Source: Bacillota bacterium
Lineage (GTDB): Bacteria; Bacillota; Clostridia; Christensenellales; CAG-138
DNA length: 18,280 nt
Direction: 5' to 3'
NCBI GenBank assembly: GCA_023458355.1
Contig: JAEWZS010000064.1
Location: 1 to 18,280 of the forward strand
A program made the position numbers and the translations under genes. Each line of letters starts with the position of its first letter. Position 1 is the first letter of the stretch. Below, one piece after another: positions 1 to 6,191 of the stretch. The notes below the pieces were generated by a model. It saw only the letters and a list, made by a program, of their open reading frames with translations, did no database searches and was not told the DNA's origin.

Positions 1-290
1 GTATCGATATGTGCGTTCATATAGGGCGATTCAGCGCGCACCTTGGGCATACGTTCGTAGTACTCGTAATAGTTTCAAAAGATTCCGCGTCTGAGGAGTT
101 CATACAGCGTAGGGAAGCGAGGCTTTAAATCCTCCACAGCGCGCTGTAAAAAAGCGCGGTTAACGGGCTTCTCCATATTTACGCTGATGCGAAATACGCA
201 GCTGTGCTTAGGGGTTGTGATTGCGGGATAAAGCTTTGCAGCGTTATCGAGGGGGAACCATTTGTTGTTTGTATCTGCTGCCGTGCTCAC
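1..290 (-). pseudogene. Acetyltransferase/condensation-like protein, N-terminal part, in-frame TGA (partial)
   Basis: The reading frame starts at GTG 290, preceded by AAAGGTGG at a suitable distance, 35 bases after the upstream signal peptidase ends, so it is probably the last visible gene of that operon. The first 71 residues (KWFPLDNAAKLYPAI near residue 10, then PRFPTLYELLRRGIF) resemble the N-terminus of clostridial alcohol-acetyltransferase-like proteins, which are related to condensation domains. The frame meets TGA at 77-75 and stays open for 24 more codons (N-Y-Y-E-Y-Y-E-R-M-P...) to the window edge. In relatives I recall an aromatic W follows the RRG-F-F motif, so this looks like a single TGG to TGA change. 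Other genes here use TGA as stop, which argues against Trp recoding. The alternatives are a true nonsense mutation, a sequence error or a short real protein. Family assignment is from memory of motifs. Confidence 0.55.
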
Positions 291-325
291 GGTTTACCAC
301 CTTTGTTAAAAATAGCGAAAATATG

Positions 326-922
326 TTATAGTGGGCGGAAATTCGAAATCGGCCAAACCACGGCACGCGCCTTGCCCACGATACGGTAATACGGTATAGG
401 ACCGACCGCCAGAAGATGCCGGCTGTCCATACTGTTGTTGCGGTTGTCACCCATCACGAAAATGCAGCGATCGGGCACTTTAAAGGGAGGCATATCGCGA
501 TAAATATAATCGTTCCAATAAGAGCTTTCGTCTATCGCTACACCGTTAACGTATACGGTACCATCTAAAACAGCCACTGTATCTCCCGGAAGGCCAATCA
601 CGCGCTTCACAGCGGGAATCGAATAATTGGGATAATAAACGATCACGATTTCACCATATTTAGGTTGTCGAAACCAGTAGCTCATCTTATCCACAAACAT
701 CTTTTCGTTGTTGAAAAGCGTGCTTTCCATGGAGGGCCCGTCCACGCGGATGGGTTCGAATATAAAAAGGCGTATCGCTAACGCAAATATTGCAACAAAC
801 ACTACGTAGAAGACCAAGCTTTTGTTTTCAGCGCTTTTGTAGCCTGCATCGTCCTTGTGGAGACGTTCGGACGCATCTATGTAAGCTCTTTTTTCGTGCT
901 TTTTCAAATCGAATGCTTGCAC
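326..922 (-). CDS. lepB: Type I signal peptidase (copy C)
   Basis: Membrane-bound serine protease of family S26 that removes signal peptides on the outer face of the cytoplasmic membrane. One membrane segment lies at about residues 35-57. The catalytic Ser64 sits in V-D-G-P-S-M and the catalytic Lys106 in VKRVIGLPGD; the conserved box MGDNRNNSMDSR is at about 157-168. I chose GTG 922 rather than ATG 952: GTG 922 has a good AAGGGGAG ribosome binding site seven bases upstream, and it gives 198 residues with the same N-terminal length as copy A (fifteen residues before DASER in both). Starting at ATG 952 would add ten residues and overlap the previous gene by four bases. The protein is strongly similar to copy A through its whole length, which points to duplication. 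The two copies may divide substrates between them, but nothing in the sequence shows which. Confidence 0.93.
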   Translation of the reverse strand: MQAFDLKKHEKRAYIDASERLHKDDAGYKSAENKSLVFYVVFVAIFALAIRLFIFEPIRVDGPSMESTLFNNEKMFVDKMSYWFRQPKYGEIVIVYYPNYSIPAVKRVIGLPGDTVAVLDGTVYVNGVAIDESSYWNDYIYRDMPPFKVPDRCIFVMGDNRNNSMDSRHLLAVGPIPYYRIVGKARAVVWPISNFRPL

Positions 923-948
923 GCCTTCTCTCCCCTTACCTTTTACCA

Positions 949-1497
949 TCATCCGTTTTTAACGAAATAATTCAGGTTTTTAAGCGGTGCTACGCGAAGT
1001 GCGGCGCGTCCCACAAATTGCTCGTAGGATACGATAAATGTATCGGGTGAAAACGCGGCTTGTGGTCTTAGATCAGGCAGTAAAAAGAACTCTCCTCTAT
1101 TGAGCGTTACAGCGTCCATATCCGCACATGCATCAGGTTTATAAGCGCTTTCATCAAGCAATATGCCGTTTATAAATACGTACCCGTCGCGTATTTCAAC
1201 TTCCTCTCCGGGGAGCGCTAAGACGCGGCCCAGATAAACGGAAGCGTCGTTCTCACGGAAAGCAAATACATCGCCGCGCGAGGGGGTAAATAAGACCTGC
1301 GAGAGGCGGCTTATCAATATCACGTCACCCTGTTTAAAAAACGGTGCCATGCTCATGTCGCTTACGCTTAGGCCGTTAAATACGAGGGTGAAAAATAGCC
1401 CACAAACCACCAAGGCCGTACCGACAGAGTAAAGCCACGTATAAACGCGCAGTCGCTTATATTCGCGGCGATTGCGCTTTACCCTCGCCCCGCTCAC
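949..1497 (-). CDS. Degenerate signal-peptidase-like protein lacking catalytic Lys
   Basis: A 182-residue protein with the S26 layout: basic N-terminus, one membrane segment at about residues 20-41, then a periplasm-facing beta domain. The serine box is kept (S-D-M-S-M-A-P, Ser49, followed by QGD). In the lysine box, aligned with VKRVIGLPG of its neighbours, it reads YLGRVLALPGE, so Gly90 stands where the catalytic Lys should be; it is not the His of SipW/ER-type enzymes either. The usual GDN..S.DSR box is replaced by LPDLRPQAAFSPDTF. It is therefore probably not an active peptidase, although the intact frame and the retained fold suggest it is still used. The GTG start at 1497 overlaps the TGA of copy A by four bases with no clear ribosome binding site, so translation is likely coupled. 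A chaperone-like or partner role beside the two active copies is inference. Confidence 0.8.
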   Translation of the reverse strand: MSGARVKRNRREYKRLRVYTWLYSVGTALVVCGLFFTLVFNGLSVSDMSMAPFFKQGDVILISRLSQVLFTPSRGDVFAFRENDASVYLGRVLALPGEEVEIRDGYVFINGILLDESAYKPDACADMDAVTLNRGEFFLLPDLRPQAAFSPDTFIVSYEQFVGRAALRVAPLKNLNYFVKNG

Positions 1498-2090
1498 AGC
1501 GCTCGGTGCGCATCAAAAGGCCATATCACGGAGGTGGCTCTGCCTACGATGCGGTTAAACGGTATGGGGCCGACAAAGAGTAAATCGCGGCTGTCGCTAC
1601 TGAAATTGCGGTTGTCACCCATCACAAAAATGCTGTTTTCAGGTATCGTGACGGGAGCCATATCGCCGAATATGTAATCGTTCCAATACATGCTTTCGTC
1701 GAGTTGCTTGCCGTTGACATACACAGCACCATCCTGCACGGCGACAGTCTCACCCGGGAGACCGATTACGCGCTTTACGCAGGATACCGTATGATCGGGG
1801 TAATAAACGATTACGATTTCGCCGCGCTTTGGCGCGCGAAACCAATAGCTCATCTTTTCCACAAACATTTGCTCATCGTTATGAAGCGTGTTGATCATGG
1901 ACTCGCCGTCTACGCGAATGGGTTCAAAAAGGAAAAGGCGAAGTGCTAACGCAAACACCACAACCAGGACTACATATATGAAAAAACTAAGGTTTTCAGC
2001 CTTTTTATAACTTGTGTCGTCTTTATGGAACCGTTCGGAAGCGTCAAGAAATTGGCGGAGCTCGTGTCGGCTCAGCCTAGTTTTCTTCAA
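1494..2090 (-). CDS. lepB: Type I signal peptidase (copy A)
   Basis: S26 family leader peptidase of 198 residues. Membrane segment at about residues 35-57; catalytic Ser64 in V-D-G-E-S-M; catalytic Lys106 in VKRVIGLPGE; box MGDNRNFSSDSR at about 157-168. The start is TTG 2090, supported by GAAGGAG nine bases upstream; no ATG or GTG downstream would keep the membrane anchor. It overlaps the end of the DUF951 gene by 14 bases and the following degenerate copy by four, so the genes are transcribed together. The cytoplasmic N-terminus has a segment D-A-S-E-R-F-H-K-D-D followed by Y-K-K-A-E-N that is shared almost unchanged with copy C, which is unusual because this part normally varies between signal peptidases. 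Confidence 0.93.
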   Translation of the reverse strand: MKKTRLSRHELRQFLDASERFHKDDTSYKKAENLSFFIYVVLVVVFALALRLFLFEPIRVDGESMINTLHNDEQMFVEKMSYWFRAPKRGEIVIVYYPDHTVSCVKRVIGLPGETVAVQDGAVYVNGKQLDESMYWNDYIFGDMAPVTIPENSIFVMGDNRNFSSDSRDLLFVGPIPFNRIVGRATSVIWPFDAHRAL

Positions 2091-2286
2091 GCTCTCTTGC
2101 TCCTTCGCTCAAATTCTTTTTGGCGCGCTTTATAAAGTCCCCGCGGTCGAGCATCACCACACGGTTACAGGAAACGCAGCGTATTTTAACGTCCGCGCCG
2201 GTGCGGACAACGACCCACTCGTTTGCACCGCAGGCATGCGGCTTACGCATGGTCACATGGTCGCCAAGCTCAAACTTTTCAATCAT
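2077..2286 (-). CDS. DUF951 family small protein
   Basis: A 69-residue soluble protein that matches the DUF951 family of Firmicutes: F-E-L-G-D-H-V near the N-terminus, then KPHACGANEW, then R-T-G-A-D-V-K-I-R-C-V-S-C and a M-L-D-R-G-D-F segment. Cys19, Cys37 and Cys40, with His17, could form a small metal or nucleic-acid-binding fold; the function is unknown. It is the first gene of the signal peptidase operon and its last 14 bases overlap the next gene. The ATG at 2286 has no ribosome binding site; an extended -10 box ends six bases before it and an in-frame TGA lies directly upstream, so this is the only plausible start and the mRNA may be leaderless. Confidence 0.9.
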   Translation of the reverse strand: MIEKFELGDHVTMRKPHACGANEWVVVRTGADVKIRCVSCNRVVMLDRGDFIKRAKKNLSEGARELEEN

Positions 2287-2292
2287 GCGGCT

Positions 2293-2301
2293 ATTATATC
2301 A
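2293..2301 (-). promoter_or_regulatory. Extended -10 promoter for DUF951-signal peptidase operon
   Basis: On the minus strand the sequence reads TGATATAAT, a perfect extended -10 element. Six bases (AGCCGC) separate it from the ATG at 2286, which places the expected transcription start on or next to the A of the ATG. The -35 region (TTTTTC at 17-base spacing) is poor, which an extended -10 can tolerate. Confidence 0.6.
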
Positions 2302-2333
2302 TGCCCGCGCAAAAAGAAAAATGCGCGGGCATG
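2300..2333 (+). repeat. Perfect 12-bp inverted repeat upstream of DUF951
   Basis: Arms 2300-2311 (CATGCCCGCGCA) and 2322-2333 are exact reverse complements around a ten-base purine loop. It abuts and slightly overlaps the -10 element of the operon promoter. Neither strand has a clear T-run after the stem, so it is not a standard terminator as read in either direction. It may be an operator, a bidirectional boundary structure or the end of the adjacent repeat mosaic. Confidence 0.7.
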
Positions 2334-2648
2334 TTTATGATGAATATTCATGGTATGTTCACTGTGACGACGCAGACGATTATAGCCCCGTGGAATTCTT
2401 CGCCTACGGGTCAGAATGACAGAAAACTCGTGTCGCAACGGTGATTCCCGCGGGCGGAGGATATCCGCCCCTACAGGGGCTCGGGGTCTGTAAGCCCTCG
2501 AAACCCAGGGGATTATTAAGGGGCCGCAGACCCTTAATTTCAACCCGGCTTCGGCGGCATGCACGTCGAAACGGATGAAAACCGTAGGTTTTCGTTCCTT
2601 ACACATCCTCCGCCCGGGAGAGCCCGCAGGCTCGACAGGCGGATGTGC
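2334..2648. repeat. Intergenic mosaic of small inverted repeats, no gene seen
   Basis: No credible coding region was seen between the DUF951 promoter and the end of the wall hydrolase gene. The stretch contains a 12-base palindrome (2340-2351), a GGCGGA hairpin (2452-2470), arms GGGTCTG/CAGACCC (2484-2533) and ATTAAGGG/CCCTTAAT (2515-2538). Two parts on the minus strand resemble dispersed intergenic repeats I recall from clostridial genomes: TGTAGGGGCGGATAT (about 2461-2475) and GTCATTCTGA followed shortly by GAAGAATTC (about 2396-2421). Short open frames on both strands here have no ribosome binding site and look spurious. Confidence 0.5.
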
Positions 2649-2696
2649 AAAACCCCCGAAGGGCCTCGCGGAAATCGCAGTATGCCATTTCCGCGA
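2649..2696 (-). terminator. Likely terminator of the NlpC/P60 gene
   Basis: Just after the TAG at 2707, reading leftwards, a 10-bp perfect stem (arms 2696-2687 and 2675-2666, loop 11 bases) is followed by a short CCC-TTCG-GGG hairpin and four T at 2652-2649. The position is right for a factor-independent terminator, although the T tract is short. Confidence 0.45.
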
Positions 2697-2706
2697 AAGC
2701 GAAGCG

Positions 2707-4347
2707 CTAAAATACCCTGTACCCCTCGTAGAATGTCTTCTGCCAATAAGAGGAATTGTAGGAGCTTATGTATACCTTTCCTACGCTGCTGCCTGCGTGG
2801 ATCATGGTACCGTCGCCCAGTGCAATGGCCACATGGCCCTTGAACACGATGATGTCGCCGCGCTCCAGGCTCGATAGGGAGTTAATCTTTTGGTATTTGG
2901 TATTCTTATGCCAGGCTGCCGAAGTCATATAACCCTGTCTGACGCCCGCTTGGTTGAGGCAATAGTATACGAAGCCTGAGCAGTCGAATGTATCGGGACC
3001 CTTGCCGGCGGATCTATAGGGGCTGCCGAGTTTGCTCTTTGCCACCTCGATAAACCGTTCAACGCTTGCGCCATCGGCACTTGTGTATGTAGGCGAAGGC
3101 GTTTTGGATGGTGTATCGCCGCCTGAGGAAACAGGGGTAGATGAAGCTTTTTTAGCGCTCGATGAGAACAGCGATGCCATGGTGACCTTTCCCACCTTGC
3201 CGTCTGAGGAAAGGGAATTGCGCTTTTGGAAGGCGCGCACGGCACTTTCGGTATCAGAGCCGTAATAGCCTGTGACGGAGGAAAGATAACCGAGCTTTTT
3301 AAGCTGTTTTTGCACCCGTTCTACCGTATCACCGCGCATGCCAATGGTCATGGCATTGGGCTGCGCATCGGATGACAGTAATAACTCCTTGGTTGCAGGC
3401 CCAACGTAACCGTCGGCGATAAGGCCGTTCAACTCCTGGAAGAGCTTTACGGCAGCCTCGGTATCGTGGCCGAAGTTACCGTCGGGCTCGGTGGTGAGGT
3501 AGCCAAGCTTATTAAGCCGCGCCTGATAACGCTTGACTACGTCGCTGTTTTCGCCATAGGAGATGGCGTTGGCTACCGCGTCCCCGCTATAGAGCATTTC
3601 TTTTGTTTCGGGGCCTATCATGCCATCCACGGCAAGGTTGTTGCGCTGCTGGAATTTTACGACTGCAGCGGCGGTGTCGGTGCCGTAATAGCCCGTTGCG
3701 GAATCTATATAACCAAGTTCTCTCAATCGTGACTGGAGGGAGAGTACATCGTCTCCCGTGGAACCATTGGACACCATGTAGATGGGCGCATCCGAAAGCA
3801 TGAGCGCATCATAGGTAGCTTGGCCTACGATACCGTCTATCTGCATGAAGCTTTGGCGCTGAAAAAGCTCAACGGCATTCTTAGTCATAGGACCGTAGAG
3901 GGATGTGGGTTCGTCATAATCCATATACCCGAGTTCCATGAGCCTATGTTGGATGTCTTGTACTTCAGGGCCCTCATAGCCACGGTTAATCCCCATGGGT
4001 GTGGGAGAGGGGATGGGTGTAGGTGTGGGCACCGGCGTGGGCGGCGGGGTAATGGAGAGCGTATCAGGATTTGGGGTATGAGAAGCTGCTGTAAGATTAG
4101 TTGCCTCGATGCCGTTTTGTGAAGCTCGCGCAGAAGGCCCCGGTATGGTAATAAGGAGCGTTATGACGACAGCAATAATCATGAGCACGCCCGCTGACGC
4201 GCCGATATATCGAACATCCCGGCGCTTAAAGCCTTCCCCGTAGTCCGAAAATACTTTATTAAAGCCGCCGTTTCTCGAAAAGCGATGCGCGTTGCGGCGC
4301 AGCCTTTTGATACCGGCATGGAGAAAATTAGATTTTTTATGTTTCAT
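2707..4347 (-). CDS. Peptidoglycan-binding NlpC/P60 endopeptidase
   Basis: A 546-residue cell wall hydrolase. After a basic cytoplasmic N-terminus there is one membrane segment at about residues 48-69, then a Pro/Thr linker (about 96-118, repeated TPxP). Four PG_binding_1 repeats follow at about 123-185, 194-256, 264-327 and 335-397, each with the L..LGY...D..G.FG..T..AV..FQ..N.L..DG..G..T pattern that binds wall peptidoglycan. A Ser/Thr/Pro linker leads to a C-terminal NlpC/P60 domain (about 428-546) with catalytic Cys456 in FDCSGFV and His505 in GHVAIALGDG; His517 is probably the third active residue. Such enzymes cut stem peptides (typically D-gamma-Glu to diamino acid). The ATG at 4347 has a GAGGG site upstream. 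It is monocistronic, divergent from the SPFH gene. Confidence 0.92.
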   Translation of the reverse strand: MKHKKSNFLHAGIKRLRRNAHRFSRNGGFNKVFSDYGEGFKRRDVRYIGASAGVLMIIAVVITLLITIPGPSARASQNGIEATNLTAASHTPNPDTLSITPPPTPVPTPTPIPSPTPMGINRGYEGPEVQDIQHRLMELGYMDYDEPTSLYGPMTKNAVELFQRQSFMQIDGIVGQATYDALMLSDAPIYMVSNGSTGDDVLSLQSRLRELGYIDSATGYYGTDTAAAVVKFQQRNNLAVDGMIGPETKEMLYSGDAVANAISYGENSDVVKRYQARLNKLGYLTTEPDGNFGHDTEAAVKLFQELNGLIADGYVGPATKELLLSSDAQPNAMTIGMRGDTVERVQKQLKKLGYLSSVTGYYGSDTESAVRAFQKRNSLSSDGKVGKVTMASLFSSSAKKASSTPVSSGGDTPSKTPSPTYTSADGASVERFIEVAKSKLGSPYRSAGKGPDTFDCSGFVYYCLNQAGVRQGYMTSAAWHKNTKYQKINSLSSLERGDIIVFKGHVAIALGDGTMIHAGSSVGKVYISSYNSSYWQKTFYEGYRVF

Positions 4348-4416
4348 AGGTAAGCCCTCGCTTGTAGTTCCGGCTTTTTTAAGTAGAGTGCCGTTGTTCC
4401 TTTTAGGATATGGATG

Positions 4417-4425
4417 ATTATATCA
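4417..4425 (-). promoter_or_regulatory. Extended -10 promoter for the NlpC/P60 gene
   Basis: TGATATAAT on the minus strand, the same nine bases as in front of the DUF951 operon. It lies 69 bases before the ATG at 4347. The -35 region is not recognisable. The expected transcript start is near 4410, which leaves a leader of about 60 bases. Confidence 0.55.
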
Positions 4426-4506
4426 TAAGGCACAGCATAGGTGGTTGAACAAAAAATGAACATGGCGCAATTTTCCTTGAATTTCACATTGTTTCGCATC
4501 GATTTA

Positions 4507-4515
4507 TGTTAGAAT
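4507..4515 (+). promoter_or_regulatory. Extended -10 promoter for the SPFH-udk operon
   Basis: TGTTAGAAT on the plus strand fits an extended -10 (TG, one base, TAGAAT). The expected transcript start is near 4522, about 67 bases before the ATG at 4589. No good -35 is seen; the sequence CACATTGTTTCGCA at 4485-4498 lies just upstream. Confidence 0.45.
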
Positions 4516-4588
4516 AAAAAAAAGCATCGCGAAATTCCCGGTATTTTGCGTAAAGTTATTAAAATTGAGTAAGAATTGAGGTCTGTAT

Positions 4589-5470
4589 ATGTTTAAAAGG
4601 AAAGACGGAACCATTTCCATCGGCAAGCTTTTCGTTACAGTTATCGCGATTATATTCATTCTGAGCGTTGCGTTCGGAAGTTTCGTTGTGATTCCGGCGG
4701 GGCAAACGGGCGTAGTTGTCACATTTGGCAGCGTGAGTGAGAACGTATTACAAGAGGGCATTCATTTAAAAATCCCCTTTGCGCAAACCATAGAGCAGAT
4801 TGATAACCGCATCGTAAAGCTTGAGGTATCCACAGAGGCTTTTAGCAAGGATTTACAAACCATCTCTACGGTGCTTGCCGTGAACTACCGTATATCCAAA
4901 AGCATGAGCTATTCTATATTTAAAGAAGTCGGCATGGGCTTTGAGGACGTTATTGTAATTCCCGCTGTGAACGAGGTTTTAAAGGCTGTTGTCGCAAAGT
5001 ACACCGCGAGCGACCTTGTAGCGAGCCGTTCCGTTGTGAGCACGGAGCTTGATACACAGCTCGATGAAATGCTCAACAAGCGCGGCATTTTTGTGGAAGA
5101 TTTCAACATCATCGACTGGGATTTCTCGCCCGAATACATTGCGGCGGTCGAGGCCAAGCAGGTGGCTGAGCAGAACCTCATTAAAACGCGCACTGAGCAG
5201 GAGCAGCAGATCGTAATTGCTGAGTCAGAAGCACGACGTCAGGTAATAGCTGCTAACGCGCAGGCCGAAAGTTCACTCATCGCTGCCGAGGCGCAAGCAA
5301 AACGCATCGTGATGGAGGCTGAGGCGCAGGCGGAAGCGAATCAAAAGCTTGCCGCATCGTTGAATGAAACCGTTATCGAATATCAAAAAATACAAAAATG
5401 GAACGGCGTGCTGCCATATGTAACGGGCGAGGTTTCTCCGTTTGTGGATATCAGCGGTATGGTCGAATAA
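4589..5470 (+). CDS. SPFH/prohibitin-family membrane protein
   Basis: A 293-residue protein with one N-terminal membrane segment (about 12-34) followed by an SPFH (band 7/prohibitin) domain of about 35-190: V-I-P-A-G-Q-T-G-V-V-V-T-F-G-S-V then G-I-H-L-K-I-P-F, typical of prohibitin-like members. Residues about 188-262 are rich in Ala, Glu and Gln with a heptad look (repeated AEAQA), so a long coiled coil is likely, used for ring or lattice formation in the membrane. Bacterial relatives organise membrane microdomains or modulate membrane proteases such as FtsH or HflB; which of these applies here is unknown. ATG 4589 is preceded by TTGAGG. It is the first gene of a three-gene operon with the uridine kinase-like gene 52 bases downstream. 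Confidence 0.9.
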   Translation: MFKRKDGTISIGKLFVTVIAIIFILSVAFGSFVVIPAGQTGVVVTFGSVSENVLQEGIHLKIPFAQTIEQIDNRIVKLEVSTEAFSKDLQTISTVLAVNYRISKSMSYSIFKEVGMGFEDVIVIPAVNEVLKAVVAKYTASDLVASRSVVSTELDTQLDEMLNKRGIFVEDFNIIDWDFSPEYIAAVEAKQVAEQNLIKTRTEQEQQIVIAESEARRQVIAANAQAESSLIAAEAQAKRIVMEAEAQAEANQKLAASLNETVIEYQKIQKWNGVLPYVTGEVSPFVDISGMVE

Positions 5471-5522
5471 TGCAGCATACGAAATTTTCACACAGTATGC
5501 TTGACGTATTTTGGAGGATACT

Positions 5523-6191
5523 ATGGTTATCGTAGGTATTTGCGGCGCGAGCGGCAGCGGGAAAAGCACCCTAGCGCGCGAGATCAGGGACAGTCTTAAT
5601 TGCAGCGCCGTCATCATAGGGCAGGACTGCTACTACCGCGACTATTCCGCTTTGCCGTTTGAGGAACGTACGCGTATCAATTACGACGAGCCGAATATCT
5701 TTGATTATGATGAGATGCTCGCGGATATTACGATGCTTGGAGACGGGAAAAGCATTACAAGAAAAGGCTACGATTACACCAACCACATGCGAGCGGATAC
5801 CGATGAAGTTATAGAAGCACCGGATGTGCTGATTGTGGAAGGTATCCACATGTTTTACGATGACCGGCTCAAGCAGGCCATGAGCCTCAAAGTGTACATG
5901 CACGTAGATAAGGATATTTGTCTTTTAAGGCGCGTCAAGCGCGATATTCGCCAACGCGGGCGCACCATTGAGAACATCGCCACGCAGTACCTTGCGACCG
6001 TAAAGCCCATGTACGAGGTGTACATCAGCAAATACATCAACGATGCGGATTTCGCAGTGATGCGCGGCGGTAAGAACCGCATCGCCATCGACGCCATCGC
6101 AGCTTATCTATCCGCTAAACTATTGGCGGAACGCTTTGAAAAGGAAGAACAGGTGCGCTTACTTGAAGGAGAAGATAGAGGTATTTTATAG
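5523..6191 (+). CDS. udk: Uridine kinase-like P-loop kinase
   Basis: A 222-residue kinase of the uridine kinase/phosphoribulokinase family, which phosphorylates uridine or cytidine with ATP or GTP in pyrimidine salvage. The Walker A loop GASGSGKST is at residues 8-16 (Lys14); Q-D-C-Y-Y-R-D follows the first strands as in Udk; V-E-G-I-H-M-F is the Walker-B-like strand; RRVKRDIRQRGRT supplies the lid arginines. The ATG at 5523 was chosen because TTGGAGGAT just before it is an excellent ribosome binding site; an in-frame TTG at 5511 lies in that site and is not a start. The end overlaps the start of the next membrane protein. Substrate is not proven: some relatives next to membrane genes are not true uridine kinases. 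Confidence 0.85.
   Translation: MVIVGICGASGSGKSTLAREIRDSLNCSAVIIGQDCYYRDYSALPFEERTRINYDEPNIFDYDEMLADITMLGDGKSITRKGYDYTNHMRADTDEVIEAPDVLIVEGIHMFYDDRLKQAMSLKVYMHVDKDICLLRRVKRDIRQRGRTIENIATQYLATVKPMYEVYISKYINDADFAVMRGGKNRIAIDAIAAYLSAKLLAERFEKEEQVRLLEGEDRGIL

Noticed and set aside
2540..2843. Overlapping open frames on both strands between the wall hydrolase and DUF951 genes
   Set aside because: No ribosome binding sites or recognisable domains; the stretch is repeat-like noncoding sequence and the end of the wall hydrolase gene.
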